Numbered from the stretch's first letter, positions 44,925-57,199 are shown. The stretch is 64,000 bases of DNA from Yponomeuta sedellus (GCA_934045075.1 OW203727.1:23077311-23141310); one strand, 5' to 3'. Numbers and translations are program-made. The notes: generated by a model not told the origin, from the sequence alone.

Positions 44925-45895
44925 CGCTCGTGGCCTAGTCGCAACGAGTGATTGACATCAATTACTTGATTTAAAAACCTATTTAGAGGCTAAAATTCAC
45001 CCATGCCGGGATTCGAACCCGCAACCTCTGGCTATCCGTGCCAGCGCTCTTCCAATTGAGCGACTCAATTCAATTGAATTGAATTGAGTCGCCCATTGGC
45101 TCAATTGGAAGAGCGCTGGCACGGATAGCCAGAGGTTGCGGGTTCGAATCCCGGCATGGGTGAAATTTTTAGCCTCCAAATAGGTTTTTAAATTTGTCTT
45201 TAGCACGGGTTAGTGCATTAAAAATAAAAATAGTATAATCATGTGGGTACAGTGATATCGTTCCGATGTAAAACCTAACTGCAAAGTAGGTAGTCGGGGC
45301 TGTAAGTGATGCAATTTGCTTAAGCCAGATGTCGCTGCCTGTACGTAATACAGAGAAATAGTGTAAAGAGGTTCGAAATTTCACTGATGCCGGTGAGTCG
45401 CCCATTGGCTCAATTGGAAGAGCGCTGGCACGGATAGCCAGAGGTTGCGGGTTTGAATCCCGGCATGGGTGAAATTTTTAGCCTCTAAATAGGTTTTTAA
45501 ATTTATCCTTAGCACGGGTTAGTGCATTAAAAATAAAAATAGTATAACCAATTACTTGAGTTAAGCAACAACAAGCCCAGGTGCAGGATGGGTAACCGTC
45601 CCGTGACTACCGCTAGTGGTAGTCACGGGACTACCACTAGCGGTAGTTTTCCGAACGCTTCCGTGCTTCGCAAGCCACGTTAAGGCGTTGCTACCGGCTG
45701 TCATATAATGACAGTCTTTGAGTCATGTCAGAGGCCTCATGGGCGGCTTGATAACTTCTGACAGTAAGGCCTGCCACTGTATTACAATCCCCCACCAACC
45801 TGGACTTGGCCCCCGTGGTGGAGTATAGCCTAACCTTCCTGCGATGCAGGAAGAGACCCGTGCCCGAGCAGTGGAGACAAGCAAGGGTGGATATC
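44925..45895 (+). mobile_element. 5S-rRNA-derived SINE interrupted by the 579-bp composite
   Basis: The head (gcgctcgtggcctagtcg) at 44925-44969 continues at 45549 with GTTAAGCAACAACAAG and GGATGGGTAACCGTC, then the body to 45895. A short inverted duplication (about 45598-45645) lies in the body. Confidence 0.8.
44970..45548. mobile_element. Foldback tRNA-like composite: inverted copy plus two tandem copies, 579 bp
   Basis: Target-site duplication caattacttga at 44959-44969 and 45549-45559. The order is an antisense tRNA-like head, a palindromic joint around 45060-45085, a sense head at about 45087, the 309-bp body, and a second sense head at about 45396 with tail. The host sequence is a 5S-derived SINE that resumes exactly after the insertion. 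Confidence 0.88.
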
Positions 45896-46287
45896 GAATA
45901 TACAGCCTAATTCAGAACCTCCCCCTTTTCTTGAATTCGGTTAAAACTGTTTTGTTGCTGTCGTGAGCCGTTAGTGCTGACTTGAGGTTTATGCAAAAAC
46001 GTCTATAGTCCACACCACTAAATGCTAGCTCCAATAATAAACGTATTTGCACAACCAGCGGTCACCGGCGGTGAAACTTCTCGAGTGGTCTCTAACATTA
46101 AAAATTTTCAAATATTCTAAAATTATTTTGCTCACTAAGCGCTTAAATTAAATCATTTATCCTAGTAATACCAGCCGCCAATTTTAAAGAAAAACGAGGT
46201 GAGGAAACCTGAATAACTGCTGCGTTTATACCTTAAAGTTTGTAGCGGTCAGTCCACGGTTGGCACGCATGGTGATTGAACTCATAA

Positions 46288-46485
46288 TATCTTAAAAACC
46301 TATTTAGAGGCTAAAAATTCTACCCATACCGGGATTGCAAGTGATGCAAATTACTTCAGCCAGATGTCGCTGCTTGTACGTAATACAGAGAATATTGTAG
46401 AGGTTCCAAATTTCACTGATGCCGGTGAGTCGCCCATTAGCTCAGTTGGAAGAGCGCTGGCACGGATAGCCAGAGGTCGAACCGG
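46288..46485 (+). repeat. Foldback-family copy, rearranged
   Basis: The left end taaaaacctatttagaggc and a short antisense piece pass directly into the body, leader and sense head, which is cut before the B box. Confidence 0.7.
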
Positions 46486-46559
46486 ACTAACTATTTATCC
46501 GGAACAGTCACATTAGTAGGTATTCAGAGTAAAACAAAATTGGCGTCTACTTCCAAAAA

Positions 46560-46735
46560 CTGTTTTTTTCTACTTCAACTTTACAAAGGTACGCAACTTA
46601 GAAAACAAAGTCATTGGTACATGCTGGTTTTCAAACCCACGACCTCCCAATGAAAAGCCAGCGTTCTATCGCTGCGCTACTACTGGTCGCTGTCTGTGAA
46701 GGAAAACATCGAGAGTAAACCTCAGCGACGAAGTT
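46560..46735 (-). repeat. SINE type E-like fragment
   Basis: aacttagaaaacaaagtcat, then ttcaaacccacgacctccc (head), with body pieces in rearranged order. Confidence 0.45.
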
Positions 46736-46809
46736 TTTCACATATTTCAGCGCAAAAAAAATTCGACTCGCGGTGGGGCCGCATAGTATTTAAGCCCTAA
46801 AGGCCTTAT

Positions 46810-47040
46810 TCTTCAGGCTATATTAGTGCACTGCTGGACATAGCCCTCCCCTAAGAGCGCCATAGCGCAAGGTTGTGCCATCATTGGGGGGTAATGCCCA
46901 TTATCCCCACGCTGGGCATCCGGGTTGGGAATCGCAGTTTGGTGTTGTACTGCAGGGGGCGCTGCTGCCCACCCCCCGGTTTGTGTCCCTTAGTCGCCTT
47001 TTACGACACCCGCGGGAAGAATTTGAGTTGCTGCTATTCT
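46810..47040 (-). repeat. RTE-class LINE 3' end
   Basis: On minus: the end with the AATTCTTCCCGCGGG segment, the gggggcgctgctgcccacc palindromic part, tgcccagcgtgggga, and the final tgtccagcagtgcac. Confidence 0.65.
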
Positions 47041-47609
47041 CTAGGCCGACACTACAAAGCAGAATTGTGGACAGTATATACGCTTTTCCTACACCGAAGA
47101 GGTAAAGCTTATGCTGAATAATATTTATAGACTGACAGTTAAAGATACACGGTAGTTTCATTGAATAAAATGAAGGAACTAATAGCATCAGTCTGTAAAG
47201 AGTAAGTATAGCTTACGTTGGTTTTCGTAACTACCTTAAGTGAAGTAGCATTTATCTTGGAGTTACATAGGCGCGGCTGCGATTAGATTGTGAAACCATG
47301 AATTTGTGAAACGATTCGATTCATAATCTAATTTGCATAAGTTTGCATAAAATCGCAATTATCTCTACATTATTCGTCAAGGTCGCAAGGTTAGGGTGAA
47401 ATTGTGTTTTTTTTTTATATTTCGATGGCCATCACAATATATTTTTGCAAGCTTTCATAATCAAGAAATTAAACGAAGGCTTTGTGGAATTAATAGGGTT
47501 GATCATTTTACATGGTTGGAACTTTAAATATAGACATGTCATTATGAGATAATATAAGACCACATGCCTACCCCTGCGGGGTACAGGCTTGAGTTTATGA
47601 ATGTGATAT

Positions 47610-48148
47610 TCTATATATAAAATTCAATGTCCTGACTGACTGACACACTCATCAACGTCCAGCCCAAGCCGTTAGACCTTTTGCACAAAGAGTCTAATGT
47701 AGGCAAGGAATAAGACCGTTTTTTTTTATTCAACCCCTAATGGGGCGAAAAAAGTTGTCAAAATTTTTATGGGAAGTATAAAGAATGTTATACTATTTTT
47801 ATTTTTAATGCACTAACCCGTGCTAAGGACAAATTTAAAAACCTATTTAGAGGCTAAAAATTTCACCCATGCCGGGATTCGAACCCGCAACCTCTGGTAC
47901 GGATATCCAGAGGTTGCGGGTTCGAATCCTGGCATGGGTGAAATTTTTAGCCTCTAAATAGGTTTTTAAATATAAAGAATGTTGTCTAATTTTCTTGAAA
48001 CTTAAAACAAGTACTCTGCAACACAATTGATTGAGCACGGGTTTAGCCGTTTTTCTAAATTTAACCCTTAAGGGAGTGAACGGGGTTGCAAAATTTTGTT
48101 CCTTGAATCTTTTCCACGCGGACGGAGTCGCGGGTAAAAGCTAGTATA
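47610..48148 (+). repeat. Helitron-like element interrupted by a foldback palindrome
   Basis: ttctatatataaaattcaat at the left, gagtcgcgggtaaaagctagt at the right, with the 181-bp foldback at 47790-47970 inside. Confidence 0.5.
47790..47970. mobile_element. Foldback tRNA-like palindrome, 181 bp
   Basis: Target-site duplication tataaagaatgtt at 47777-47789 and 47971-47983. Near-perfect head-to-head inverted copies of the tRNA 3' half, joined at 47895-47905. Confidence 0.85.
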
Positions 48149-48539
48149 TTAATAAAATTATTGTAAACGAATTATTAAAAACTAATTTAAAAGCAGTATT
48201 ACGTAAAACTTCGTTCCTTTCCTAAAATTCCTTGAGTAAGAACCGCTGTCAACGGTTAGCTACAAATTTCTTCAATGACCTGAAGACATAGTAAACGATA
48301 GATGATCGACGTTTACCGACGGAATCGCGGGTAAACCGCGTATTAGCTCGACACTAGACACGAGAAAAACGTGTACATCGTGCTGTGATGTAACAGATAG
48401 TGATGAGTTATCGATACAATGTATCGATTGGCGTCTGCACCTACGTAATGAGATGATTTATACCTACTGCTTTCATTGGCATCTTCACTCACAATAGATG
48501 GGTGAAGGGACGCCTAGGACATTGTTGTTTAGATGGTGT

Positions 48540-48850
48540 AAACTTGGCCAGCACCTGTACTATCCTGACAGCTTAGTCGGCCTAGCCCACAGGAAAGACT
48601 AGACTATACGTGCGGAGCCAATTAAAGTCAAGGTTTCCTCACGATGTTTACCTTCACAGGTAGCGTGCGGTATTACGACTACAAATTGGCAAATGTACGT
48701 AGCTTTGGAATCAAACAAAGTAATTGGTAACGTTGCGCTATGGCGCTCATTAGGGGAGGCCTATGTCCAGCAGTGGACTAATATAGCCTGAAGAAGAAAA
48801 AGAATTGGTACATGCCCGCACTGGGTACCAAACCTGAGTCTCCCGCTTTC
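48540..48850 (-). repeat. SINE type E copy split by an RTE tail insertion
   Basis: Body tttcctcacgatgtttacct and a head with ggtaccaaacctgagtctcc, separated by a 73-bp RTE tail at 48730-48802 with duplication aattggta. Confidence 0.65.
48730..48802 (+). mobile_element. RTE-class LINE 3' tail, 73-bp insertion
   Basis: Exact duplication aattggta at 48722-48729 and 48803-48810. One frame of ggaggcctatgtccagcagt codes EAYVQQ, the end of RTE-type pol. The tail is a GAAGAA repeat. Confidence 0.75.
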
Positions 48851-48859
48851 GAGTATAAT

Positions 48860-50050
48860 GTTTTATCCTCTGGGCTACCACTACTACCACCACCAATGTA
48901 TCTATTAACTATCCCAATATGTCATAATATTTCATACACAAAGTTCGAGATTGCTCCAATAGTTTTTTGTTACAAGGAAATATGGTAACCTCTTTGTATA
49001 CATACATTTCACTGACGGGCAGTCGGTGGATTTAAACTATAAAGACAAAAAGTTTCCTTTGTAAACGTCAAATCTCTCAGTTTCAGAATTAATGAATTAT
49101 GTGGAGTATAAGCTAACAAAGCAACACTACATTAATTTTTTTCAAAACACATTTTAACTTAATTATCAAAGTTTTCTTTTAATTTACACTAAAGCAGACA
49201 GAATTATCTCCTTTAACATTATTTGAATATAAGACATCTTTGCTTTTTAAATAATCTTTATTGTTATAACAGGAATTTTTGCACAGAGTATTCCTAACAC
49301 AATACGTGTCTTCAATCTATCTTGAGGAATATTATTGTAAAACTGTATACAGTGCTCTATAAGAGTTCTATCAACTTTTGCAAGACTAAATCGGGGCAGT
49401 TTGAACTTACTTTTATTGTTAATATTTACATTAGATTGGCTACCAGTATTTTAGACATTTTTAATGTTTCGTAACATACATCTTTTTTCATAAATTTATT
49501 GCAACTGTTACTTTTTTTAATAAAAATCCTTTAACGAATATCTAATATCTTCACCGAATGTCTAATAAATAGACTGTAAATATACTGTATCGTTATCTTC
49601 TTCAAGATGAACAGCGTTACAGGTCCACTTTACAGTTTTCGTAACAAAAAACTTGTCTTAGATAGAGATTTATGAGTCAATAGAAAAATCGATTATCTAT
49701 TAGGTCATATTAATACTGAGACCAAAATGAACGTTAAAAATTGCATTCACTAACACAGTTGCAACAAATAAAGTGCTCTTCGTCAAAGGTGAAAATGTAC
49801 AAACCGAATTACTTATGTATCATTGATATTCATTCGGCGTTATTATAGATAACGATAGCTAGTCACGATTGCAATACTTTCTCATGATGTGCTTTCTTTT
49901 GTACTGTTTTAGTTGAATACATAACGCATTTGGACATAACATATCTACATTTGAGTTTATTGAACGTTACTGTCACTTGAATCGGAATAACTAGACACTT
50001 TCGCCTCTGCATCTACTTAATGAAATGATTTATACAACGTCCAGTGGCAC
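48860..50050. other. AT-rich stretch without recognised feature
   Basis: Very AT-rich, no open frame of note. Confidence 0.45.
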
Positions 50051-50059
50051 CTTTACTCA

Positions 50060-50290
50060 CAATACATAAGTAAATAGACTACTCGGACGCTTCAGTGCCT
50101 GGGACATTGTTTTAGATGGAGTAGGCTTGCCTAGTACCTATACTATCCGGAAAGCGTAGTCGGCCCAACCCAAAGAAAAAACAAATCAATTCGTCCTCTA
50201 AATAAAAATAAGAGTAAAAAAAATCAATACGTGCGGAGCTAACCAAGCTGATGAGGTTTTCCTTTACAGTTAGCGTGGAATAATCAGAGA
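50060..50290 (-). repeat. SINE type E-like fragment
   Basis: Shares actatccggaaagcgtagtc, cgtgcggagctaac and cagttagcgtg with 48540-48700. Confidence 0.45.
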
Positions 50291-51019
50291 TCATATCAAA
50301 AATTTAGTTTTTTCTTCCTTTTAAATAATGTTCTTTGTAAAATATGTTAAAATTAAAATTGTATTTTTGTTATGCCGGTGTTCAAATACATCAATGTTTG
50401 AAGTCCCATCCCATATCATGCCCATAACTCTCCTTAAGAGTTGGCCTGTGACCCGCAATGGGATGCTTATAAGCGACATAAATGAGTACTATTTTTTTTT
50501 TTGCCTCGTAGTCTTCCTTATCGATACCAAATCAATTGGCACTACCCCCCATCCCTAGTAAATTATGCAACTTGATCAAGTGCGGCCGGTGCAGGCGCGT
50601 TCTTCCGTTAAATTTAATTGCACTGCACCGAGTGCAGGCCTCAGTACAGACAGATGCAATAGAGCTTGGGATTAGAATGTGGAGAAAGAGTTGGGAATGT
50701 GAGTCCGCATACGTAGCAACATGTTTCTGCCACTTTAGGGTTGCCATTCCGGGAAACTACTATTATTTTCTCATTTGCTGGGGCTTAGGGAAATTCGATA
50801 GTTTAATGGTTTGTAGAGGGACGGTCGACAGCTCATCAACTTTTACATTTAAGTTGCAGTGAAACGTAATGTACGAGTGCAGAGTGCACGCGTGTAACGG
50901 TAGATAAATCTTTTATGTGTCATATTCATAAAGTTGGACGGGCTCTTGTGATAAATACAGGTGACTTTACAAAGTAACCTGTAAAAAACATATAATGCAG
51001 GCTTTATCAGTAGGTTATA

Positions 51020-51275
51020 GGCCTTTTCTCAGAGAGAGAGTGGGGGCTTAATCACCATGTGTGCCTACCTTGAGTTGGCAATTTCGAGCACTGAAGTATG
51101 TCAGCACCTCCGACACTGAGGTTTCCTCACGGTGCATTCCTTCACGGTTAGCGAGCGGTACTGTTACTACAAATAGAGAAATGGGCATAACTTAGAAAAT
51201 AAAGTCATTGATACACGCCGGGATTCGAACCCACGGCTTCCTGAATGAGAAGTCAACTTTCTACCGCTCCTAAAA
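51020..51275 (-). repeat. SINE type E, minus copy
   Basis: ctcagagagagagtgggggc, then acggttagcgagcggtactg and the B box complement gggattcgaaccc at about 51221. Confidence 0.7.
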
Positions 51276-51593
51276 ATACATAACAACTGAATCAAGTGCT
51301 CGCGTTTGAATGTTTGCCGTATTGTCAACTGTAGGTATGTGTTTTTTTAAGTAAGATATGTTTACACTTGACCCCAGTTACGCCTGATATCGATGTACCA
51401 ATATCGATTACCTCGGGCACTGACTAAAAATCAGCGCTGAGGGCTCGCTCCCTCAGCAGAACGCTGAGTCAGCTGCCTTCTGTAGCAATTTAGACACACC
51501 GCAGGCTAAATCTGTTTTTTTTTGGTTTCGTTTATTTTGTATTTTGTTTTTTTCTGTTCTTCTTCTTCTTTTCGTGTCAGCGTTTCGACCAGT

Positions 51594-51785
51594 CTATATT
51601 TTTCCTGCCCAATAGTTGGCTACTGCAATTACAGCAGCGTTGGCCTCTGTTAGGTCCTCCAGAGTGCAGGTGTGAGGGCACAATGGGCATTCGAGCAGGT
51701 GCACCATGGATTGCGATGAGGCTCCACAATCACATTGCTCCTCCGTTGGTGCAATATAACCCCACCCTATTTCTGTTGTACTCAT
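51594..51785 (-). pseudogene. Jockey-like LINE pol C-terminal zinc-knuckle fragment
   Basis: Reads CDCGASSQSMVHLLECP then TCTLEDLTEANAA, the C-x-C---H---C arrangement at the end of many insect jockey/R1-like reverse transcriptases. About 63 codons; no RT core upstream. Confidence 0.65.
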
Positions 51786-52029
51786 ATTATGTCAATTTAT
51801 CTCGTTATTTTGTTTCGGTGATGTATCTTGTTTGTATAATAAACGTGTTTCTTTTTGTTTTTGATGGTAAGCGGAGACAGTGCTTACCTGCTACGAGTAA
51901 ATAGCGGTTGACTCGAGTTTCAAAATCACCCAAATTATTAAGTCTCCGGAAAGACAGACAAAGGCATTGCGGTCCACATTTTTTCCCTGTTCCACAGTTC
52001 TGAATCCGAAGATAAGCTAATCCACTTCT

Positions 52030-52256
52030 TATATTCTTTTTAATGACCTAACCCGTGCTAAGGACAATTTTAAAACCTATTTAGAGGCTAAAAACGTAAT
52101 ACAGAGAGTATTGTAAAGAGGTTCCAAATTTCACTGATTTCGCCGGTAAGTCGCCCATTAATTAGCTCAGTTGGGAGAGCGCTGGCACGGTTAGCCAGAG
52201 GTCGCGGGTTCGAGTCCCGGCATGGGTGGAATTTTTAGCTAAATAGGTTTTTAAAA
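52030..52256 (+). mobile_element. Foldback-family element with tRNA-like core, 227 bp
   Basis: Imperfect 12-bp duplication (taatccacttct at 52018-52029, taattcacttct at 52257-52268). The tail end lies left on the minus strand, the core tRNA-like head on plus, and the inverted left end at the right boundary. Confidence 0.8.
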
Positions 52257-52780
52257 TAATTCACTTCTGTCAACGACTATACGCACCCTCTAAGACCCAC
52301 TCCTGCTGACTATACCAGTGGCAGTATACAGTCGCTAACTTCCCGCTTTTTTCCTCCAATGTATCTTTTGTCATAACCGCCGTTTCCCACAGCTGACGTT
52401 TTTGCATTGCCTCGTTTGTGGGCCATTTCCTACCCATTGCGGCGGTTGTAATGGTTTATCTAACTAATTAATGAGTTAACAGTGTATGCAACTATGTGCC
52501 TGGAACGCGATGTAAATTTTTGACGTCCGCGACCTAATTGGTGTGATACCTGAGTTTAAAGTTGAGGGTAGAGTCGTCTAGAGTTTTAAAAAGAAATAGA
52601 CTACGTATTATGGGATCAACGTTGTACAATTATGGGCACAACATCTGCCTATCCACTCTTGAATATAAAATTGAGGGTTTATAATGATTTGAATCCAGTC
52701 AAAATCAAGTAAATTCGGGGTTCAACCCTTTGAACAAGTATTTCTTAATGATTCGCGATACTTATACTCATAGTTATATA

Positions 52781-52886
52781 TGAAACGGGTCTACACGCGG
52801 TCTTTATTAGGTAACACGCGAACATCTTATTTCCCGACGCTGCCGAATCGTCGGGAATTAATAAATAAATGATTAGACCCGTTTTA
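52781..52886. repeat. 106-bp foldback with inner hairpin
   Basis: Ends aaacgggtcta / tagacccgttt are inverted, with an inner perfect stem ttcccgac / gtcgggaa at 52831-52858. Confidence 0.55.
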
Positions 52887-52964
52887 AATGTAACAAGTAA
52901 TAATGCTTTAATAATGTCTTAAGAAATTATGGTGATAACAGCACCTGTACAAACAAACAAAAGG

Positions 52965-53250
52965 TTTTACATCGGAATGATATCGCTGTACCCACATGAT
53001 TATATTCTTTTTACCTTTTTACTAACCCGTGCTAAAGACCTATTTAGAGGCTAAATATTGTAAAGAGGTTCGAAATTTCACTGATGCAGTCGCCCATTGG
53101 CTCAGTTGGAAAGAGCGCTGGCACGGATAGCCAGAGATCGCGGGTTCGAATCCCGGCATGGGTGGAATTTTTAGCCTCTAAATAGGGTTTTAAAATTGTC
53201 CTTAGCACGGGTTAAGGACAATTTTAAAAACGGGTGCATTAAAAAAAAAT
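52965..53250 (+). repeat. Foldback-family copy, rearranged
   Basis: Body fragment and antisense tail, then a sense tRNA-like head with A and B boxes and a terminal small palindrome around gtccttagcacggg / ggacaattttaaaaac. Confidence 0.7.
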
Positions 53251-53969
53251 ACTTCACAAATGCTGTAATTTTTGAACCCACGACCTCCCGATTAAGAAGC
53301 CGGCGTTCTACCGCTCCGCTACCACTGCTCCTCGTACCGACTGTACGAAATACGTAAAGACGGACTATTAAGCACATGGTAATGAATGATTCCACCAATC
53401 AACGACTGAGAAACAATTACTTTCGTCGATTGCATATAATGTACTTTCGTTGAATAATAAGAGCTATTGTTATGTGCCTGTATGCATAATAGAGGTAGTG
53501 GCTGAAGATTGATAGATACTTCATAAGCAGCGAACAGAAAGTTCACAATACATATACATAAATAGGTTTTTAAAATACATATACAGTTTACAAATGATTA
53601 AATACACTCTATTCTATTCTATTTTATACCACGTGGAGACCTTAAATTCGTGTACAGCATTTTAAGGGATACTTTAACCATATGGCTAGCCATAACAATA
53701 ACTAATATAAGATGAGAACCGAATGGCATGAGATTAAAAAAAAAGTTGAATTAAAGTGTTTATCCAAAAAAATATTTCTTTATTTTTTTGCAAATTTCTT
53801 AATTACATTGTAGTTAAACCACTGCGTTATTAATTACATGATCTAAAGTAATACAAATAAGTGCTTTGTGTGTACTAAGCAGTTATTTGTACTAGTTTTG
53901 ATCAAATTATACATATTTACAGTCATTTTTCATTTCAAATTCCTTTTTTAAACCATAAACATAGGTGCA

Positions 53970-54556
53970 ACTAACATTTACACAGTAAATGTTAATTATT
54001 CCTTAATCTAACTAACATTACTAGTATTTAGAACTATTTGGGAATTCGTGACATGAAAAAAACAATATTAATTTGACGCTATTGGTAGATACTTTCGGCA
54101 CGTCGTCAGGCTGTACTAGTCCACTGCTGGACATAGCCCTCCCCTAAAGAGCGCCACGTTGTGCTATCATAGGGGGTAATGCCCATAATCCCCTCGCTGG
54201 GTATGCGGGTTGGGGATCGCAGTTCGTTGGAATTCTACTGCAGGGGGCGCTGCTGCCCACCCACTAACATTTACACAGTAAATGTTAATTATTTCTTAAT
54301 CTAAGTAACATTACTAGTATTTATAACTATTTGGGAATTCGTGACATGAAAAAAAACAATATTAATTTGACGCTATTGGTAGATACTTTCGGCACGTCGT
54401 CAGGCTGTACTAGTCCACTGCTGGACATAGCCCTCCCCTAAAGAGCGCCACGTTGTGCTATCATAGGGGGTAATGCCCATAATCCCCTCGCTGGGTATGC
54501 GGGTTGGGGATCGCAGTTCGTTGGAATTCTACTGCAGGGGGCGCTGCTGCCCACCC
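53970..54556. repeat. 293-bp tandem duplication containing an RTE tail
   Basis: Unit 1 (53970-54262) and unit 2 (from 54263) start actaacatttacacagtaaa and differ at only a handful of positions. Each holds the same unique flank plus a minus-strand RTE 3' end; unit 2 extends to the full RTE end at about 54615. Confidence 0.85.
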
Positions 54557-54954
54557 CCCGGTTTGTGTCCCTTAGTCGCCTTTTACGACACCCGCGGGAA
54601 GAATTGGATTGGTGCCGACACCACACAGCTCACTTTCGGCAACATAAACCATATATAGTATGCAGGCTTAGAAAATACGTATTTGTTTCACTACACGTTC
54701 CTAAGAACATATTTACAGTAAAACAGCGAAATTTAGTTAATGCTATATGCTAATTATATACAATTATGCCCTAAACTGCACTAAAACTGCAAACAGTTTA
54801 TATCTTTGTCCGTAAAATTGAATTACGAACAACTTCTATTCTTGATCATTTTATAGGGTACTTTAACCATATGGCTGGCGCTATGGCCATAGCCATAACT
54901 AAAATAAGATTAGGACCATAATGGCCTTAGCACATTGTATTTATTATGGTATTT

Positions 54955-55080
54955 ACATACATATCCCAGAGGGGTAGGCAGAGACCGGGGACTCCCACTT
55001 GCCACGATCCCGACAGATCACCTTCGCTTCATCAACGTTCATAAGTCGTTGCATGCACGCACGCCGGTTCCGGGTACTTT
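54955..55080 (-). repeat. LINE pol C-terminal/3' fragment
   Basis: On minus: acgccggttccgggtac complement, a frame like NVDEAKVICQDRGKW ending in AYPSG; short copies also at 39295-39455, 39830-39960, 34965-35085, 60995-61080 and 61525-61625. Confidence 0.55.
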
Positions 55081-55084
55081 ATTA

Positions 55085-55750
55085 TGGTATACTAACAAAA
55101 CGCACGTATACAGATTAACAGTAAGATTTACAATTCATAGGTCAATTTATACACCCCTTTTTAACTTCTCTACAGTGCCCACAACATTTATTTTCTTGTT
55201 TTAGAATAATTTAACAGAGAAAATTAGATCATAACAAAGCTTATAAAATATAACAAAATTCCGTAGCTACAAATAAAATATTAAGAAATTCCAAAATTGG
55301 CATTATACTCGTACATATTGCATTGTATTCAAAACATTGAGATTACAAAAAAAGTACAAAGGTTTTTTGTCCTGTTTACATTTCCTAGAAACGACCTAAC
55401 ACTTATAAGAAAAGCTAGAGTTGTGCAAGTATAAATTTGCTACTCGTAGGGTAATCGTGGTTCGTGGCTTAGTCAAGTAGTTCTTTCGTTCTATTTGTTA
55501 GTTGATAGACGGCAAATTTATAGGAATGTTAGTATCCAGGTCGTTCCATAATGGTGAATCGATTAATTATACGTTATTATGGACTAATGGCCACTTTGCC
55601 TCGTGTTAGGATGCGCTGAAACGGATTTACTTAAGTATAATTGCTCAATACTGGCATAGTAGGTATGTAATGGCGTAGACTTGTGCCCTGGTTATCTATT
55701 TGGGTATACAAGTAATGTTATAATGGTTAGGTTTAAGATTTTTTGACTTC
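55085..55750. other. No recognised feature
   Basis: AT-rich unique sequence between a LINE fragment and a SINE type D copy. Confidence 0.4.
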
Positions 55751-55754
55751 CACA

Positions 55755-55937
55755 TAACGCAATCACTTGACCTGATCCCAAACTAGGATACCCTGTACTA
55801 TGGTAACCAGGCAAGGTCGTCACAAACATGAAAAAGCACTCAGAGTGAGGCCACTTGTACAAAGGTACGCATTCGGATCGAACCCACGACCTCTGTCTTG
55901 GTAGCCAAGCGCCTCAACGGCTAGACCAACGAGGCAG
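55755..55937 (-). mobile_element. tRNA-headed SINE (type D), best copy
   Basis: On minus: head TGCCTCGTTGGTCTAGCCG, anticodon-like arm, B box GGTTCGATCC-type (gatcgaacccacgacc on plus), and a body ending at tagtttgggatcagg. Fragments of the same family lie at 1335-1425, 42065-42215, 42885-43020 and 24940-25005. Confidence 0.75.
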
Positions 55938-56079
55938 TTAAAAAGTTAGAAATTAAAGACGTACCTTAATCGTTATTTCGTTTACTTAATCTTAAGCAGC
56001 CAGGGGAGCACAAGGTCAAGATAAAAGTTTTTTCCCATTGTTGCTTACACATTATTTAATTATATCTTAATAAGTATTT

Positions 56080-56305
56080 ATTGTGTACGCACGTATGTCT
56101 ATTATTACAAAGTACAGACATGCATCTACCGACTATGTTCTTCATGCAATCGACTCCATACAAATATTGTCTGGAAGAGATCGCTTTAAGCGATAAAACC
56201 ACCAATTGTATAACATTACTTAGGTTTAAGAACCTATGGTTGTATTTTTTTCAGTTGTGCAATATAGTGTTCTCTATATATCTCTTTATCGAAATTGTTT
56301 TTTAG
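56080..56305 (+). repeat. LINE 3' UTR
   Basis: atctaccgactatgttcttc, gtctggaagagatcgcttta, aagtgtt-like tail ending ctctttatcg. Confidence 0.55.
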
Positions 56306-56309
56306 TGTA

Positions 56310-57185
56310 GCGTTGAGTTGTTTTTTTTGCGCAATTTGGTCAGCTGACATCTGTTAAAAGTAGATTACAGATTCTTAGGGCGCGAGAGACATGAACTTAA
56401 AAAGGTTCAACGAATGTGACGGCCTCTATTATACTCTCCATGTTCGTTGTAATTGTTTGAAATTCATGTCGTAATCAATTAATTTTTTTTCAAATATTTT
56501 ATCTATCTTTCAGGTAAGTCCATCTGGTGCAGTTCGAATAATTAAGGTAAGTACCTACAAAAGTTATTAATATGTCAACGATGTACGAGAAACTTTGCAA
56601 ACAGCGTCTACTGTAGTAGTGGAAAAAAATATTTTCAAATAGAAAAAGGGTTGTTTTAACGCTATATATTTTCATAGCAATTAAGTCGAGAAATCCTGAT
56701 ACGATCAGTGCTGCCACACTGCCACTGCAGTGGTGAAAACGGGAACTTTTATATTTACATGCGCACGAGTGGTCAGTGTGATTTCCTTTCACTTTTTTTT
56801 CTTCGTTTTTATTCGTCGATATTATAAGTGTGACAAGTTGGAGTGGGGTTCACATTGTTAATTGTAGATGGCGCTCTTAAAATTTTATTCTAATTTGGTT
56901 AGCTATTATTGGCATATTTCGTTAATGAACGCAAAGTTTTATTTCCTTGATCCGCTAAAAACGGCATTATTGGTAACACTGTTTACCGATTACTATGCCT
57001 TTACTATTTACAAAAAATTGTTTATATTATTTAGGTACTTTTTACGATTACGTTGACAAGACCACAGACCCTGAAATATTTCTAATAAAATGCGCTCGTG
57101 GAGAGCCACGTGAAACGTATTGACCGTTCCTAAGTCATTCGGTTCATTCCATATTCTTATTTCGTTCCAAATTTTCAAATTCCAA
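56310..57185. other. No recognised feature
   Basis: AT-rich. Short frames only (97 codons minus at 56499-56792) without recognisable domains. Confidence 0.4.
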
Positions 57186-57199
57186 ATTAATCTATTTCA

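Noticed and set aside
57030..57056. Next ACE exon (ag then gtactttttacgattacg, reading R-Y-F-L)
   Set aside because: The frame ends at TGA after a few codons and lacks the VSF-QFQFH sequence expected of the family.
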